Below are positions 56,111 through 64,000 of a DNA stretch of 64,000 nucleotides, piece by piece; positions within the stretch are counted from its first letter, which is position 1, and each line of letters opens with the position of its first letter. The position numbers were made by a program, and so were the translations under genes. This stretch comes from Nitrosomonadales bacterium (GTDB lineage: Bacteria > Pseudomonadota > Gammaproteobacteria > Burkholderiales > Gallionellaceae), in NCBI GenBank assembly GCA_016218415.1, contig JACRED010000039.1, positions 1-64,000 of the forward strand, read 5' to 3'. The notes below the pieces were generated by a model. The model made no database searches, was not told the DNA's origin, and saw nothing but the letters and a program-made list of their open reading frames with translations.

Positions 56111-56505
56111 AGCGGCCGAATTATACCGTGAGATGACCCGTTAACGCTCATCCAGTATTGCTCATCAGGCCGTTCGCGGCGCCCATTCGACAGGCACAGC
56201 GCAAGCGGACTTGTTCCGCATTTCCTGAATGTCAGCACCGCGCTTCCGCCCAACCCTGCAATCGACGGCGGTTTCGATAGACCATTCCTCTCACAAATGA
56301 GACGAAAAATGCCAGTTTCTTACTAATTGCAACGTTCACAAGCATCTCCGAGACCAACATCAGCCACGCTCAACGCCAATATCCAAGCCACTCTCCGCAA
56401 TTATTCTTTGCAGTGGCATGCAATATGCCTCTTACTCGGCAAGGGAGCAGATTCAAATTCGGCAGAGACATGCCGTGCAGTGGGGCAAACCGAAGGAGGT
56501 GCGTC
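56111..56505. promoter_or_regulatory. Intergenic region upstream of the small-protein genes (395 bases)
   Basis: Holds the ribF promoter (leftward) and that of the 82-residue gene (rightward). At 56415-56430 the sequence TGGCATGCAATATGCC keeps the GG and GC of a sigma-54 promoter at correct spacing but deviates at other positions; it would start transcription some 80 bases before 56506. No protein-coding frame in it is convincing. Confidence 0.35.
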
Positions 56506-56754
56506 ATGATTACCACGATGAATATGAGCAGCTATGAAATAGAACAGGACGAGATGGAAACCGAGTACGGCGAAGAGATCATGTGCGCCGGCTGGAACCC
56601 TGCCGTCGAACTGGTCTCCGAGCAACTACAGGAAGTCGAGGCCGGGGAGCTGATGCCCGTGGCGGCGGAACTTGACGGGCTGGACACGCCGGATGATGTT
56701 GCGACGGCGATCTCCGAGATTTTCCTGAGGAAGATGTATTCCTACCAGCGTTGA
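56506..56754 (+). CDS. Small acidic hypothetical protein
   Basis: 82 residues from the ATG with AAGGAGGT five bases upstream, an exceptionally good ribosome binding site. The frame is open further upstream but only this start has support. Many Glu/Asp, few basic residues; one Cys in EEIMCAGWNPAVEL and a helical, acidic centre. I recognise no family. A second very small gene with an equally good site follows after 79 bases, so the two are probably co-transcribed. Confidence 0.65.
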   Translation: MITTMNMSSYEIEQDEMETEYGEEIMCAGWNPAVELVSEQLQEVEAGELMPVAAELDGLDTPDDVATAISEIFLRKMYSYQR

Positions 56755-56833
56755 CTTCGCGGCGGTCTCATTGCATGACCGCCATCACGAAGCCGTGCCG
56801 TAATTCACAGTCAATCACACAGACGGAGGGTCT

Positions 56834-56953
56834 ATGTTCCATCTATGCGTCTATTATCACGATGTCCTGCGTTATACGCTGGTGGCCGATATGCAGAAGG
56901 CACAGGAGTTGCGCGATCAGGGCTATTACGTCGTGGTCAAGTCAGTCGCCTGA
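56834..56953 (+). CDS. Very small hypothetical protein (39 residues)
   Basis: The start ATG has GGAGGG three bases upstream. The translation starts MFHLCVYYHDVLRYTLVADM and ends YYVVVKSVA; a beta-strand-like front (aromatic-rich), a short helix (MQKAQELRDQG) and a second beta strand suggest a tiny beta-alpha-beta unit. No membrane segment. Function unknown. Support is the ribosome binding site and the intact, balanced composition; homologues would be needed for certainty. Confidence 0.55.
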   Translation: MFHLCVYYHDVLRYTLVADMQKAQELRDQGYYVVVKSVA

Positions 56954-57054
56954 TTCTGGCAGTTATAAAAAATCAGATCTGAGGTTCGGTCTGCGGGCGA
57001 TACCAAACTATTTCGACCCTGGCCTCTGATTTCCAATAGTGAATCGGGGGCGAT

Positions 57055-58266
57055 TCAGACGGACTGCCCCGCCGCGTAGCCGGAGGCCCAGGCCCACTGG
57101 AAGTTATAGCCGCCCAGCTGGCCGGTGACATCGACCACTTCGCCGATGAAAAACAGGCCGGGAACCTCGATACACTCCATGGTCTTGGACGACAGCGCGC
57201 GCGTGTCTATGCCGCCGCAGGTCACTTCGGCTTTGGTGTAGCCGACCGTGCCGGACGGCGTGACCTGCCAGTCGTGCAGTTGCATCGCGATCAGTTTGCG
57301 TTGTTTGTCGTTGTACTGGTTGAGCGGCTTGTTCTCGATCCCCGATTTTTCTCCCAACTGCGCACACCATACATCCGAGAAGTTTTTTGGAAACCATTGA
57401 ATCAGGAAGTTGCTGAGCAATTTCTTGCCGGCCTTCTGTTCGGTCAACAGGCTCTGCATCTCGCAATCCGGCAACAGGTTGATATGCAGCGCTTCGCCAT
57501 GCTGCCAATAGGAAGATATCTGCAATATCGCCGGGCCGCTCAGGCCGCGATGGGTAACCAGCATGTTCTCGCGGAAGGACTGTTTGCCGAAACTCACGAT
57601 CACATCCAGCGAAACGCCGGTCAGGTCGGCATAGGGCTTCCAGTCGTCCGGCGCGAAAGTCAGCGGCACCAGGCCGGGCTTGAGCCTGGTGATCGGGATG
57701 CCGAACTGCTCGGCGACGTGATAGCCGAACGGCGTCGCGCCGGTCTTGGGGATGGATAACCCGCCGGTGGCGATCACCAGCGAGGCCGCGTTGAAATCCT
57801 CGCGCGAGGTGCTGACATGGAACTTGTGCCCTGCCCCCTGTTTATTGTCGGGTGCAGCTGTGTACTTGATCTCGCCGATTTCGCAATTCATGAAGCGTTT
57901 CACACCCGCCTCATCGCACTCTTTGCGCAGCATCGCGATCACCGCTTCCGATTCGTCATCGCAGAACAATTGCCCCAGCGTTTTTTCGTGATAGCCGATA
58001 CCGTGTTTGGTCAGCAGCGCGATGAAATGCTGCGGCGTATAGCGCGCCAGCGCCGAACGGCAAAAATCCGGATTGTCGGAGATGAAATTTTCCGGCCTGG
58101 TATTGATATTGGTGAAGTTGCAACGCCCTCCGCCGGAGATGCGTATCTTCTCCGCGAGCTTCTTGGCGTGGTCGACCAGCACCACGGAGCGCCCGCGCTG
58201 CCCGGCTTGCAGCGCGCACATCATGCCCGCTGCGCCCGAACCGATAATAATCACATCTGTTTTCAT
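57055..58266 (-). CDS. HI0933/BaiN-family flavoprotein
   Basis: 403 residues from the ATG before KTDVIIIGSGAAGMM (a longer frame to 58341 is unsupported). The Rossmann FAD motif is followed by KIRISGGGRCNFTN (family signature), GGLSIPKTGATPFGY and the C-terminal AEVTCGGIDTRALSSKTMECIEVPGLFFIGEVVDVTGQLGGYN. Members are annotated as NAD(P)/FAD-dependent oxidoreductases or aminoacetone oxidases; the substrate here is unknown. Confidence 0.92.
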   Translation of the reverse strand: MKTDVIIIGSGAAGMMCALQAGQRGRSVVLVDHAKKLAEKIRISGGGRCNFTNINTRPENFISDNPDFCRSALARYTPQHFIALLTKHGIGYHEKTLGQLFCDDESEAVIAMLRKECDEAGVKRFMNCEIGEIKYTAAPDNKQGAGHKFHVSTSREDFNAASLVIATGGLSIPKTGATPFGYHVAEQFGIPITRLKPGLVPLTFAPDDWKPYADLTGVSLDVIVSFGKQSFRENMLVTHRGLSGPAILQISSYWQHGEALHINLLPDCEMQSLLTEQKAGKKLLSNFLIQWFPKNFSDVWCAQLGEKSGIENKPLNQYNDKQRKLIAMQLHDWQVTPSGTVGYTKAEVTCGGIDTRALSSKTMECIEVPGLFFIGEVVDVTGQLGGYNFQWAWASGYAAGQSV

Positions 58267-58303
58267 ATTTATTCCATGCTGCCCGTCACGGGCGTTTGTT
58301 GAA

Positions 58304-59188
58304 TTAGTGGGCGTATTGCCTGACGAAAGCCGAGACCGCATCGCGATACTCGACCCAGCCGATTTCCCTGCTGTTACTGTGTTCGCCGCCTTCGATCAGG
58401 AGCAGCGTTTTGGGTTGCGGTGCTGCCGCATAAAGTTGCTGCGACATCTTGTAGGGGACCTTCTCATCCCACGTGCCGTGTATCAGCAGCAGCGGAATCT
58501 TCAGGTTGCGGATCTTTTGCAGCGACTCGAAGCGCTGGTTCAACAACAGGCCAACCGGCAAATATTCATATTTCAATTCGCCCATCGCCTGCATCGAGGT
58601 AAAGCTGCCCTCCATGATCAGCCCGGCTGCTTCCGGGTGGCGCACCGCCAGATCGACCGCGATCGCGCCGCCCAGAGACAAACCGTAGATAAATGCCTGT
58701 TGCGGTTTCACACCGCGCTGCTTGAGCAGATACTGCCAGGCCGCTTCGGCATCCTCATAAACCGTGTCCTCGCTGGGTTTGCCGCCCGTGCTTTTCCCAT
58801 ACCCGCGATAATCGACCAGCAGCAGGTTGCAGCCCAGTTCACGGTAACGCAGCGCGTTTCCAAGATGGTAACTGATGTTGTGGGAATTGCCATGCAGATA
58901 CAGCACGGTCGGCGCATCGCTGTGTTCGGCTGGGATCCACCAGGCGTGCAACTCGCCGTGCTCCGCGCCGCTGCCGGAAGGAATACGCAGCTCCTCGAAG
59001 GTCACGCCCAGCCGCGCCGGGGTGGTTTGCAACACCGCGTCGGGCTCAAAGATGCTGTCGCGCTGGGTGTCCCAGATCGTGTGGACGCGCACCGCCGCAC
59101 AGCTCACCAGCACCAGCGCGATCAACGCCCCGATGCGGACCGTCTTCCTGATGCTCAAACCGGCTGCTCCAGCTTCTTCCACAGGCAC
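58304..59188 (-). CDS. Alpha/beta hydrolase, membrane-anchored (BEM46/YfhR-like)
   Basis: 294 residues. An N-terminal hydrophobic helix (about 17-33) anchors a hydrolase fold with VLYLHGNSHNISYH (oxyanion region), the nucleophile Ser in YGLSLGGAIA, Asp near HGTWDEKVPY and His in GGEHSN. Serine hydrolase of unknown substrate, facing the periplasm or held as lipoprotein-like (Cys30). The start at 59188 overlaps dnaQ by 34 bases. A TTG at 59158, overlapping the dnaQ stop as TTGA and with GGAG upstream, is a good alternative. Confidence 0.85.
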   Translation of the reverse strand: MPVEEAGAAGLSIRKTVRIGALIALVLVSCAAVRVHTIWDTQRDSIFEPDAVLQTTPARLGVTFEELRIPSGSGAEHGELHAWWIPAEHSDAPTVLYLHGNSHNISYHLGNALRYRELGCNLLLVDYRGYGKSTGGKPSEDTVYEDAEAAWQYLLKQRGVKPQQAFIYGLSLGGAIAVDLAVRHPEAAGLIMEGSFTSMQAMGELKYEYLPVGLLLNQRFESLQKIRNLKIPLLLIHGTWDEKVPYKMSQQLYAAAPQPKTLLLIEGGEHSNSREIGWVEYRDAVSAFVRQYAH

Positions 59189-59853
59189 GCGCCCTTGCTG
59201 GCCTTGTCGATGTCGTCCAGCTGTTGCGCATGCGCGGCCAGCTCTTCGTCGCTGGGCGGCAACACGCGCAGCTTGGGACGCGACGCATCGGTGCTCAGCA
59301 CCGCCGGTTTGCGCGCCACCGGCGTATCGTCGCCAAGCAGGCTTTCCTGTCCGCGCGTCATCGCGAAATACACTTCGGCGAGCAACTCGGTATCCAGCAG
59401 CGCGCCGTGCAGGCTGCGGTGCGCGTTGTCGATCTCATAACGATTGCACAGGGCATCCAGACTGTTCTTCTTGCCCGGATGCATCTCGCGCGCGACCTTG
59501 AGCGTGTCCATCACCGCGTTCTGCAACGGCGGCAGCCCCATCAGATTCAGTTCGTTATTGAGAAAACCCATGTCGAACGGCGCGTTGTGGATGATGAGTT
59601 CCGCGCCTTCGATGAATTCCAGAAAACTGCTCGCGATGTCGGCGAACTTCGCCTCGTTCTGCAAACGCTCATAGGTCAGGCCGTGCACTGCCACCGCGCC
59701 TGCCTCGATCTCGCGCTCGGGATTGAGATAGCGATGGAAGCGGCGCAGCGACACCTTGCGACCTTCCAGCTCGATCGCCGCCAGCTCGATGATGCGATGA
59801 CCCTGCTTGGGGTCTAACCCGGTGGTTTCGGTATCCACTACGATCTTACGCAT
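59155..59853 (-). CDS. dnaQ: DNA polymerase III epsilon subunit
   Basis: 232 residues. DEDDh exonuclease motifs are [21 protein letters not shown] and [15 protein letters not shown] short C-terminal tail would bind the alpha subunit. It proofreads during replication. The gene overlaps rnhA by 8 bases, as in many beta- and gammaproteobacteria. Confidence 0.96.
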   Translation of the reverse strand: MRKIVVDTETTGLDPKQGHRIIELAAIELEGRKVSLRRFHRYLNPEREIEAGAVAVHGLTYERLQNEAKFADIASSFLEFIEGAELIIHNAPFDMGFLNNELNLMGLPPLQNAVMDTLKVAREMHPGKKNSLDALCNRYEIDNAHRSLHGALLDTELLAEVYFAMTRGQESLLGDDTPVARKPAVLSTDASRPKLRVLPPSDEELAAHAQQLDDIDKASKGACLWKKLEQPV

Positions 59854-60301
59854 CGCCGCCTCCCTGTACCATTTCTACGCCTTTATTCGCCAGCTCATCG
59901 GCGCGTTCGTTGCCGTCATGCCCCGCGTGACCTTTTACCCAAACCCATTCAACCGTGTGCTGCACCGCCAGCGCATCCAGCCTGCGCCACAGGTCCTCGT
60001 TCTTCACCGGCTTCTTGTCGGCAGTCTTCCAGCCGCGCTGTTTCCAGCCGTGTATCCACTCGCTGATGCCCTGCTGCACATATTTCGAATCGGTATGCAG
60101 CCGCACATGGCAATGCCGCGTCAGCGCTTCCAGCGCGGAGATCGCGCCCAGCAGCTCCATGCGGTTGTTGGTCGTATGCGCCTCGCCGCCGAACAGCTCG
60201 CGCTCCTTGCCCTTGCTGCGCAACAGTGCGCCCCAGCCGCCCACGCCGGGGTTGCCCTTGCAGGCGCCGTCGGTAAAAATTTCAACGATCTCTTTGGTCA
60301 T
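59846..60301 (-). CDS. rnhA: Ribonuclease HI
   Basis: 151 residues. [46 protein letters not shown] and the C-terminal [17 protein letters not shown] give the four catalytic acids and the His. It degrades RNA in RNA-DNA hybrids. Overlaps the methyltransferase gene by 4 bases. Confidence 0.97.
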   Translation of the reverse strand: MTKEIVEIFTDGACKGNPGVGGWGALLRSKGKERELFGGEAHTTNNRMELLGAISALEALTRHCHVRLHTDSKYVQQGISEWIHGWKQRGWKTADKKPVKNEDLWRRLDALAVQHTVEWVWVKGHAGHDGNERADELANKGVEMVQGGGDA

Positions 60302-61092
60302 ATTTCTTCAAATGTTTCTGTGCGGGCACGACGCGTCGTGCTCCTACCCTTGCTCTTTGTGCGTTGCGTAACATTGTTGTTCAGCTTGGGTGCGACCGGC
60401 AGCAGCTTGCTGACCAGGCCCTCGTTCCACTTCGGCTTGATCAGCCGCATCCCCGGCACGCGCTTCACCGCATGCAGGAAATACACCCCGCCGCTCACCG
60501 CCCACCAGCGGTCTCCCGCTGCTTCCATAAAGGCAAACCGTTCCAGCCATTTGCCGGTATGGAACGGCGGCGCATAGGCGGCAAAACGCCCGCCCACCAC
60601 CTCGAATCCCAGCAATGCCAGCCAATCCTTCAGGCGCGGCAACGCAATAAAATGGCCCTGCCACGGATAGCCCTGCCGCCTGCCCAGCGCGCGGTGCAAC
60701 CCCCACAGACTGCGCGGGTTGAAACCGCTGATGATCAGGTTGCCTTCCGGCCGCAGCACCCGCGCCACCTCGCGCAACACCTGATGCGGGTTCTCCGAGA
60801 ACTCGAGCACATGCGGGATCAGCACCAGATCCAGGCTGTCGCTGTCGAACGGCAGCTCGGTGCAGCACAGGCGCACCGCATTCCCCGCCTGATTCCCGGC
60901 GCTGAAACGCAATGGCATCCGGTTCCCATGCAGAAAATCATGCTCCGGCAACCCCAGCTGCAGCGCGTTATAGCCGAAAATATCGCTCACTGTGCGGTCG
61001 AAATACCGCTGCTCGCGGGCCAGCACATAGCTCCCCTGCGGGGTTGCAAACCACTCGCTCAAATTCTGCGCTGTTGACTTACAATTCGGCAT
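60298..61092 (-). CDS. Class I SAM-dependent methyltransferase (YafS-like)
   Basis: 264 residues. Rather than a glycine-rich loop the SAM site shows [47 protein letters not shown], typical of methyltransferase domain 11 in this rnhA-linked family. The C-terminal tail is basic ([12 protein letters not shown]). Substrate unknown. It precedes rnhA-dnaQ and is divergent from gloB, as is common in proteobacteria. Confidence 0.9.
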   Translation of the reverse strand: MPNCKSTAQNLSEWFATPQGSYVLAREQRYFDRTVSDIFGYNALQLGLPEHDFLHGNRMPLRFSAGNQAGNAVRLCCTELPFDSDSLDLVLIPHVLEFSENPHQVLREVARVLRPEGNLIISGFNPRSLWGLHRALGRRQGYPWQGHFIALPRLKDWLALLGFEVVGGRFAAYAPPFHTGKWLERFAFMEAAGDRWWAVSGGVYFLHAVKRVPGMRLIKPKWNEGLVSKLLPVAPKLNNNVTQRTKSKGRSTTRRARTETFEEI

Positions 61093-61113
61093 CGCCTACG
61101 CCCCACCCGCTCA

Positions 61114-61875
61114 ATGTTCAACATTAGCCCCATACCGGCCCTGCAAGACAACTACATCTGGGCCATCCACGACGACCGTCATGCCGCCGTGGTCGACCCC
61201 GGCGAATCCGCACCGGTCCTGGCCTTCCTGAAGGCACGCGGCCTGCAACTGTCCGCCATCCTGTGCACCCACCGCCACCACGACCATATCGGCGGCATAG
61301 CAAAACTGCGCGAAGTATACAACGTGCCAGTGTACGGACGGAGACATCCGAACAATCCGCATATCACCGATGACCTGCAGGAAGGCGACCGGCTCAAGCT
61401 GGACACGCCCCATATAGAATTCGGCGTCATAGACATCCCCGGCCACCTCGACGACCACATCGCCTACCTTGCGCCGGGCATGGTGTTCTGCGGCGACGTG
61501 CTGTTCGGCGCGGGCTGCGGCAGAAACTTCGAAGGCACGCTGGCGCAACTGCATCACTCCCTGCAACGCCTCGCCCAACTACCCGACGCCACCCGCGTCT
61601 ATTGCGCCCACGAATACACCGCCGCCAACCTGCGCTTCGCGCTGGCCTGCGAACCCGGCAACCCAGAACTGCAACAACGCATCGCCGCCACCCAACAACT
61701 GCGCGCCAACAACCAGCCCACCCTGCCCACCACCATCGCGCTGGAAAAAGCCACCAACCCCTTCCTGCGCTGCACCCTGTCGGAAATCATCCGCACCCTG
61801 CAACAGCACGGCCTGACCGACACCGCAGAACTCGCCGTATTCACTGCCATGCGCCAGTGGAAGAACCATTTCTGA
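61114..61875 (+). CDS. gloB: Hydroxyacylglutathione hydrolase (glyoxalase II)
   Basis: 253 residues. The metallo-beta-lactamase signature THRHHDHIGG, then DIPGHLDDHIAYL, FCGDVLFGAGCGR and the C-terminal EYTAANLRFALACEP. It hydrolyses S-lactoylglutathione to lactate and glutathione. Monocistronic, divergent from the methyltransferase gene, 21 bases apart. Confidence 0.96.
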   Translation: MFNISPIPALQDNYIWAIHDDRHAAVVDPGESAPVLAFLKARGLQLSAILCTHRHHDHIGGIAKLREVYNVPVYGRRHPNNPHITDDLQEGDRLKLDTPHIEFGVIDIPGHLDDHIAYLAPGMVFCGDVLFGAGCGRNFEGTLAQLHHSLQRLAQLPDATRVYCAHEYTAANLRFALACEPGNPELQQRIAATQQLRANNQPTLPTTIALEKATNPFLRCTLSEIIRTLQQHGLTDTAELAVFTAMRQWKNHF

Positions 61876-61916
61876 TTGCGGCAAAAGACGTAATGGGATA
61901 TTCTGCGCGCCCTTTC

Positions 61917-62007
61917 GGAGAGGTGGATGAGTGGTTTAAGTCGCACGCCTGGAAAGCGTGTTCAGGGTAATACCCTGACGGGGGTTCGAATCCCCCCCTC
62001 TCCGCCA
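61917..62007 (+). tRNA. tRNA-Ser (anticodon GGA)
   Basis: Acceptor stem GGAGAGG/CCTCTCC, discriminator G, encoded CCA. Anticodon loop CTGGAAA, a long variable arm (CAGGGTAATACCCTG) typical of class II tRNAs, T arm GGGGTTCGAATCCCC. Confidence 0.96.
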
Positions 62008-62012
62008 CATAC

Positions 62013-62040
62013 AAAACCGCCCCTCGTGGGCGGTTTTTTT
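62013..62040 (+). terminator. Rho-independent terminator after tRNA-Ser
   Basis: Stem AAAACCGCCC/GGGCGGTTTT with a short loop followed by T residues, 6 bases after the tRNA. Confidence 0.9.
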
Positions 62041-62318
62041 ATTTGGTTGATGGGGCAGGGTACTTCGAGGGCCCCCTCGGGTTCGACAATACGCCGAGCA
62101 TCGGCTTGTTGCGGCGCAGGCCAACGCGGGCTTGCGAACGCCAAACGCGGCAGCACGGACGTAGCCTCCGGCGCCTCATCCCCCACCAAGCAGAAAATAC
62201 CCCTCTCCCCAACCTCACTGAACTCCCCCCACCCCCATCAGTCCAATCGTTCCGAGGATTCCGGCGATCTCACGCTCCGTCCTCGACTTCATCTTTCAGC
62301 GATGGCAAGGAGGTGTTC
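62041..62318. other. Leader and spacer of the small Cys/His-rich protein gene
   Basis: 278 bases. Contains a 12-base palindrome GAGGGCCCCCTC at 62069-62080 and a C-rich stretch (62196-62240). No convincing protein frame or promoter hexamers. The last bases carry the strong ribosome binding site of the next gene. Confidence 0.4.
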
Positions 62319-62549
62319 ATGAACACGGCAGATATGTTGGTTTACGTGCATCCGGAGTTGGATGTGCAAAGAAGAGTGCATTTGCAAAACTGGGTTTCGG
62401 GATGTATCGGGGTCGATTGCGCGGAATTCAATCATCACCCGCACCCGCATGCATTGATTGTGAAATATGATCCCGACACCGTTCAGGGCATGCAGATACT
62501 GAATATGGTGCGCAAGGTCGATCCGGCGGCGGCGATGGTTGGCCTGTGA
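62319..62549 (+). CDS. Small Cys/His-rich protein with HMA-like fold
   Basis: 76 residues from the ATG with AAGGAGGT four bases upstream; the open frame upstream to 62043 is unsupported. Strands and helices read like a ferredoxin-fold metal-binding domain: a first strand (MLVYVHPEL), a helix, a strand (ALIVKYDPDTV), a helix (MQILNMVRKVDP). The usual CxxC is absent, but CIGVDC (29, 34) and FNHHPHPH (His 39, 40, 42, 44) could bind metal. Function unknown; it faces a TonB-dependent receptor gene across a shared terminator. Confidence 0.7.
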   Translation: MNTADMLVYVHPELDVQRRVHLQNWVSGCIGVDCAEFNHHPHPHALIVKYDPDTVQGMQILNMVRKVDPAAAMVGL

Positions 62550-62601
62550 TTCCGGTCGCCGGTTAATGCGAATGCGGTTTTATGTGCCTTGATGGGACAA
62601 G

Positions 62602-62629
62602 AAAGGCGGCCTGATGGCCGCCTTTTGTT
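62602..62629. terminator. Bidirectional terminator
   Basis: Stem AAAGGCGGCC/GGCCGCCTTT with loop TGAT and flanking A/T runs, between the 76-residue gene and the convergent TonB receptor gene. Confidence 0.88.
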
Positions 62630-62659
62630 TTGATGCCGGCACCGCTCCGCCTGGCGCTA

Positions 62660-64000
62660 TCAGTACTGCACCGACGCCGTCAGATAGGTGCGCCGTTTGT
62701 ACACATTGGAATCCATATAATCCACATGGCCATCGGCGAACAGGCCCTGCACCACCCACGCGATCTCGCCTTCCGGCCCGCCGTTGCCACTCTTGAACTG
62801 CTTGGCGATCCTGACATCGCCGCGCCGTGTCAGTTGCTGGCGATCCCTGAAACCGCGGTCGATCGGCAGCATGGTGTCCTGCTGGTAATAGCCAAAACTC
62901 AGGGCGATATCGCCCTCGAAGGTTTCGGAGTACAGCGCACTGAGCATGTTTCTGGGCATGGTTTCGCTATAATTCGTGCCGAGGTAGTTGTAAGTCAGAT
63001 CGGGCGAGGCCGTAAACGGGCTGCTGAGCATCTGCCAGGCATAATTGAAGGTCAAGTGGCGGTGCGCTCCCCAATGATGCTTGGTGGTGATTTCCAGCCC
63101 CTTGTGCTCGGCGTCGAACATATTGACCGATTCCACCGGATTGGTCGTGGTCGTAAATATGATGTCGCGCAACTGGTCGTGGTAGATGCGCGTATCGATG
63201 GTGAAACCCATAGTGGGAAATTCGCCGAGATAACCGATCTCGCGCGACAGCACGCTTTCCGGTTTCAGGCCGCCGCTGGCCTGATAGATCGTATATCCGC
63301 CCAGCTCCGGAAAATGGTAATTGCCGCGCTCTTCATACACGGAAGGATTCCGGCTGGCTTTGGATATGCCGGCGCGCAGTGTCTGCCTTTCGGCTGCCTT
63401 GTAGATCAGGGCGATGCGCGGGGAGGTGCTTCTTTTTCCCATGCCGTTGTCTTCCTGCATCGCGCCGATGTTCAGCAGCCATTGCTGCGTCATGCGCAAC
63501 TCGTCATGTGCGAACAGGGTGCTTTGGCGCACTGTCTGCTCTGCCAGGAACTTGTGCTCGGCCCGCGTCCAGTCGCTGCGCGTGGACGCGCCCCACACCA
63601 GCCGGTTATCCGGCGAAGTGTGCAGGGTGTGTTGCAGTTCGAGATCGTCGCGGGTGTTGGTCCAGCTGTCGCCCAGCGCGGGAAAGGGTGCGACTGCCGG
63701 AACTGCGTTCAGCACGTCCTGGTAGATGTGGTAATACTGCAACCTCAGTTCGTCCCCGCCCTCCATGCCCCGTATCCAGGCAAGCTGGGAAAAATTCTCG
63801 TTGTTGTGCCTGTCGTGAGGTGAATTCGGGTCGGACGGTTTGGCTGTCCCGTCTCCACGGGAGCCATTGGTATAACCCAGCTGAAAATCAAAGCTGTCCA
63901 CCGTATTGGGGTGGTAATTGCCGCGCAGGTTGAACAGCCTTGTCTGGTAGCTGTCGTTATTGATGTCAGAATAATTGTTGTAAGGTCTCTGGACGGCATC
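62660..64000 (-). CDS. TonB-dependent outer membrane receptor, C-terminal part
   Basis: The frame is open to the right edge; 446 residues of the beta-barrel are visible and end in a typical outer membrane signal (YLTASVQY, final Tyr). Repeated amphipathic beta-strands (LELQHTLHTS, RNMLSALYSET) and extracellular loops (DRHNNENFSQL) are clear; LRAGISKASRNPSVYEERG is the family barrel motif. The plug, TonB box and signal peptide are outside the window. It would take up a siderophore, metal complex or cobalamin; the sequence does not show which. Confidence 0.9.
   Translation of the reverse strand, partial: DAVQRPYNNYSDINNDSYQTRLFNLRGNYHPNTVDSFDFQLGYTNGSRGDGTAKPSDPNSPHDRHNNENFSQLAWIRGMEGGDELRLQYYHIYQDVLNAVPAVAPFPALGDSWTNTRDDLELQHTLHTSPDNRLVWGASTRSDWTRAEHKFLAEQTVRQSTLFAHDELRMTQQWLLNIGAMQEDNGMGKRSTSPRIALIYKAAERQTLRAGISKASRNPSVYEERGNYHFPELGGYTIYQASGGLKPESVLSREIGYLGEFPTMGFTIDTRIYHDQLRDIIFTTTTNPVESVNMFDAEHKGLEITTKHHWGAHRHLTFNYAWQMLSSPFTASPDLTYNYLGTNYSETMPRNMLSALYSETFEGDIALSFGYYQQDTMLPIDRGFRDRQQLTRRGDVRIAKQFKSGNGGPEGEIAWVVQGLFADGHVDYMDSNVYKRRTYLTASVQY

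Overview
The window is chromosomal DNA from a GC-rich Gram-negative bacterium, most likely a betaproteobacterium. The pointers are the ribF-ileS-lspA-ispH order, a PHP-YciO-M50-trpS-scpA-scpB block, rnhA-dnaQ next to gloB, and chemosensory, c-di-GMP and c-type cytochrome genes. An iron- or sulfur-oxidising Nitrosomonadales/Gallionellaceae-like host is my guess; no rRNA is present to confirm it.

1-10427: a chemosensory operon (end of an MCP, CheA with a receiver, CheB, a giant multi-PAS/GAF hybrid kinase with Hpt, and a REC-EAL protein). The expected output is c-di-GMP degradation. 10533-15190: a TolC-MacA-MacB-type tripartite export system with MacB split into ATPase and permease genes. 15284-19953: a diheme cytochrome c fused to OmpA, then map and glnD.

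19954-21120 is an accessory island: an IS110-family remnant, a solitary integron-type cassette with half an attC site, a perfect 17-bp inverted repeat around both, a lone HigA-like antitoxin and a MITE-like element. 21124-24914 holds a divergent pair, an HDAC-family deacetylase and a PatZ-like acyl-CoA synthetase/GNAT acetyltransferase, which together suggest reversible lysine acetylation. 24937-36540 is rich in signalling: an MCP, a Sel1-repeat protein, a NarX/NarL-like pair, YceI, Amt with an apparent sigma-54 promoter and NtrC site, and a large Cache-GAF-PAS-GGDEF-EAL protein.

36570-48802 is mostly housekeeping on the minus strand: an unknown multi-spanning membrane protein, ppdK, a SPOUT rRNA methyltransferase, an HNH protein of different base composition, scpB-scpA, trpS, an M50 protease, a YciO-type protein, a PHP phosphatase, rnfH and ratA, with smpB divergent. 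48803-62007 holds a duplicated smpB tail, an msrA with two possible starts, tRNA-Thr(CGT), thiO-ispH-lspA-ileS-ribF, two unknown small genes, a HI0933 flavoprotein, an alpha/beta hydrolase, dnaQ-rnhA-methyltransferase, gloB and tRNA-Ser(GGA). The window closes with a small Cys/His-rich protein gene and a TonB-dependent receptor that runs off the right edge.

A recurring theme is short GC-rich palindromic repeats. Several lie between genes, but others sit in frame inside coding sequences (hybrid kinase, glnD, the SPOUT methyltransferase, scpB) and so add peptide segments to otherwise conserved proteins.
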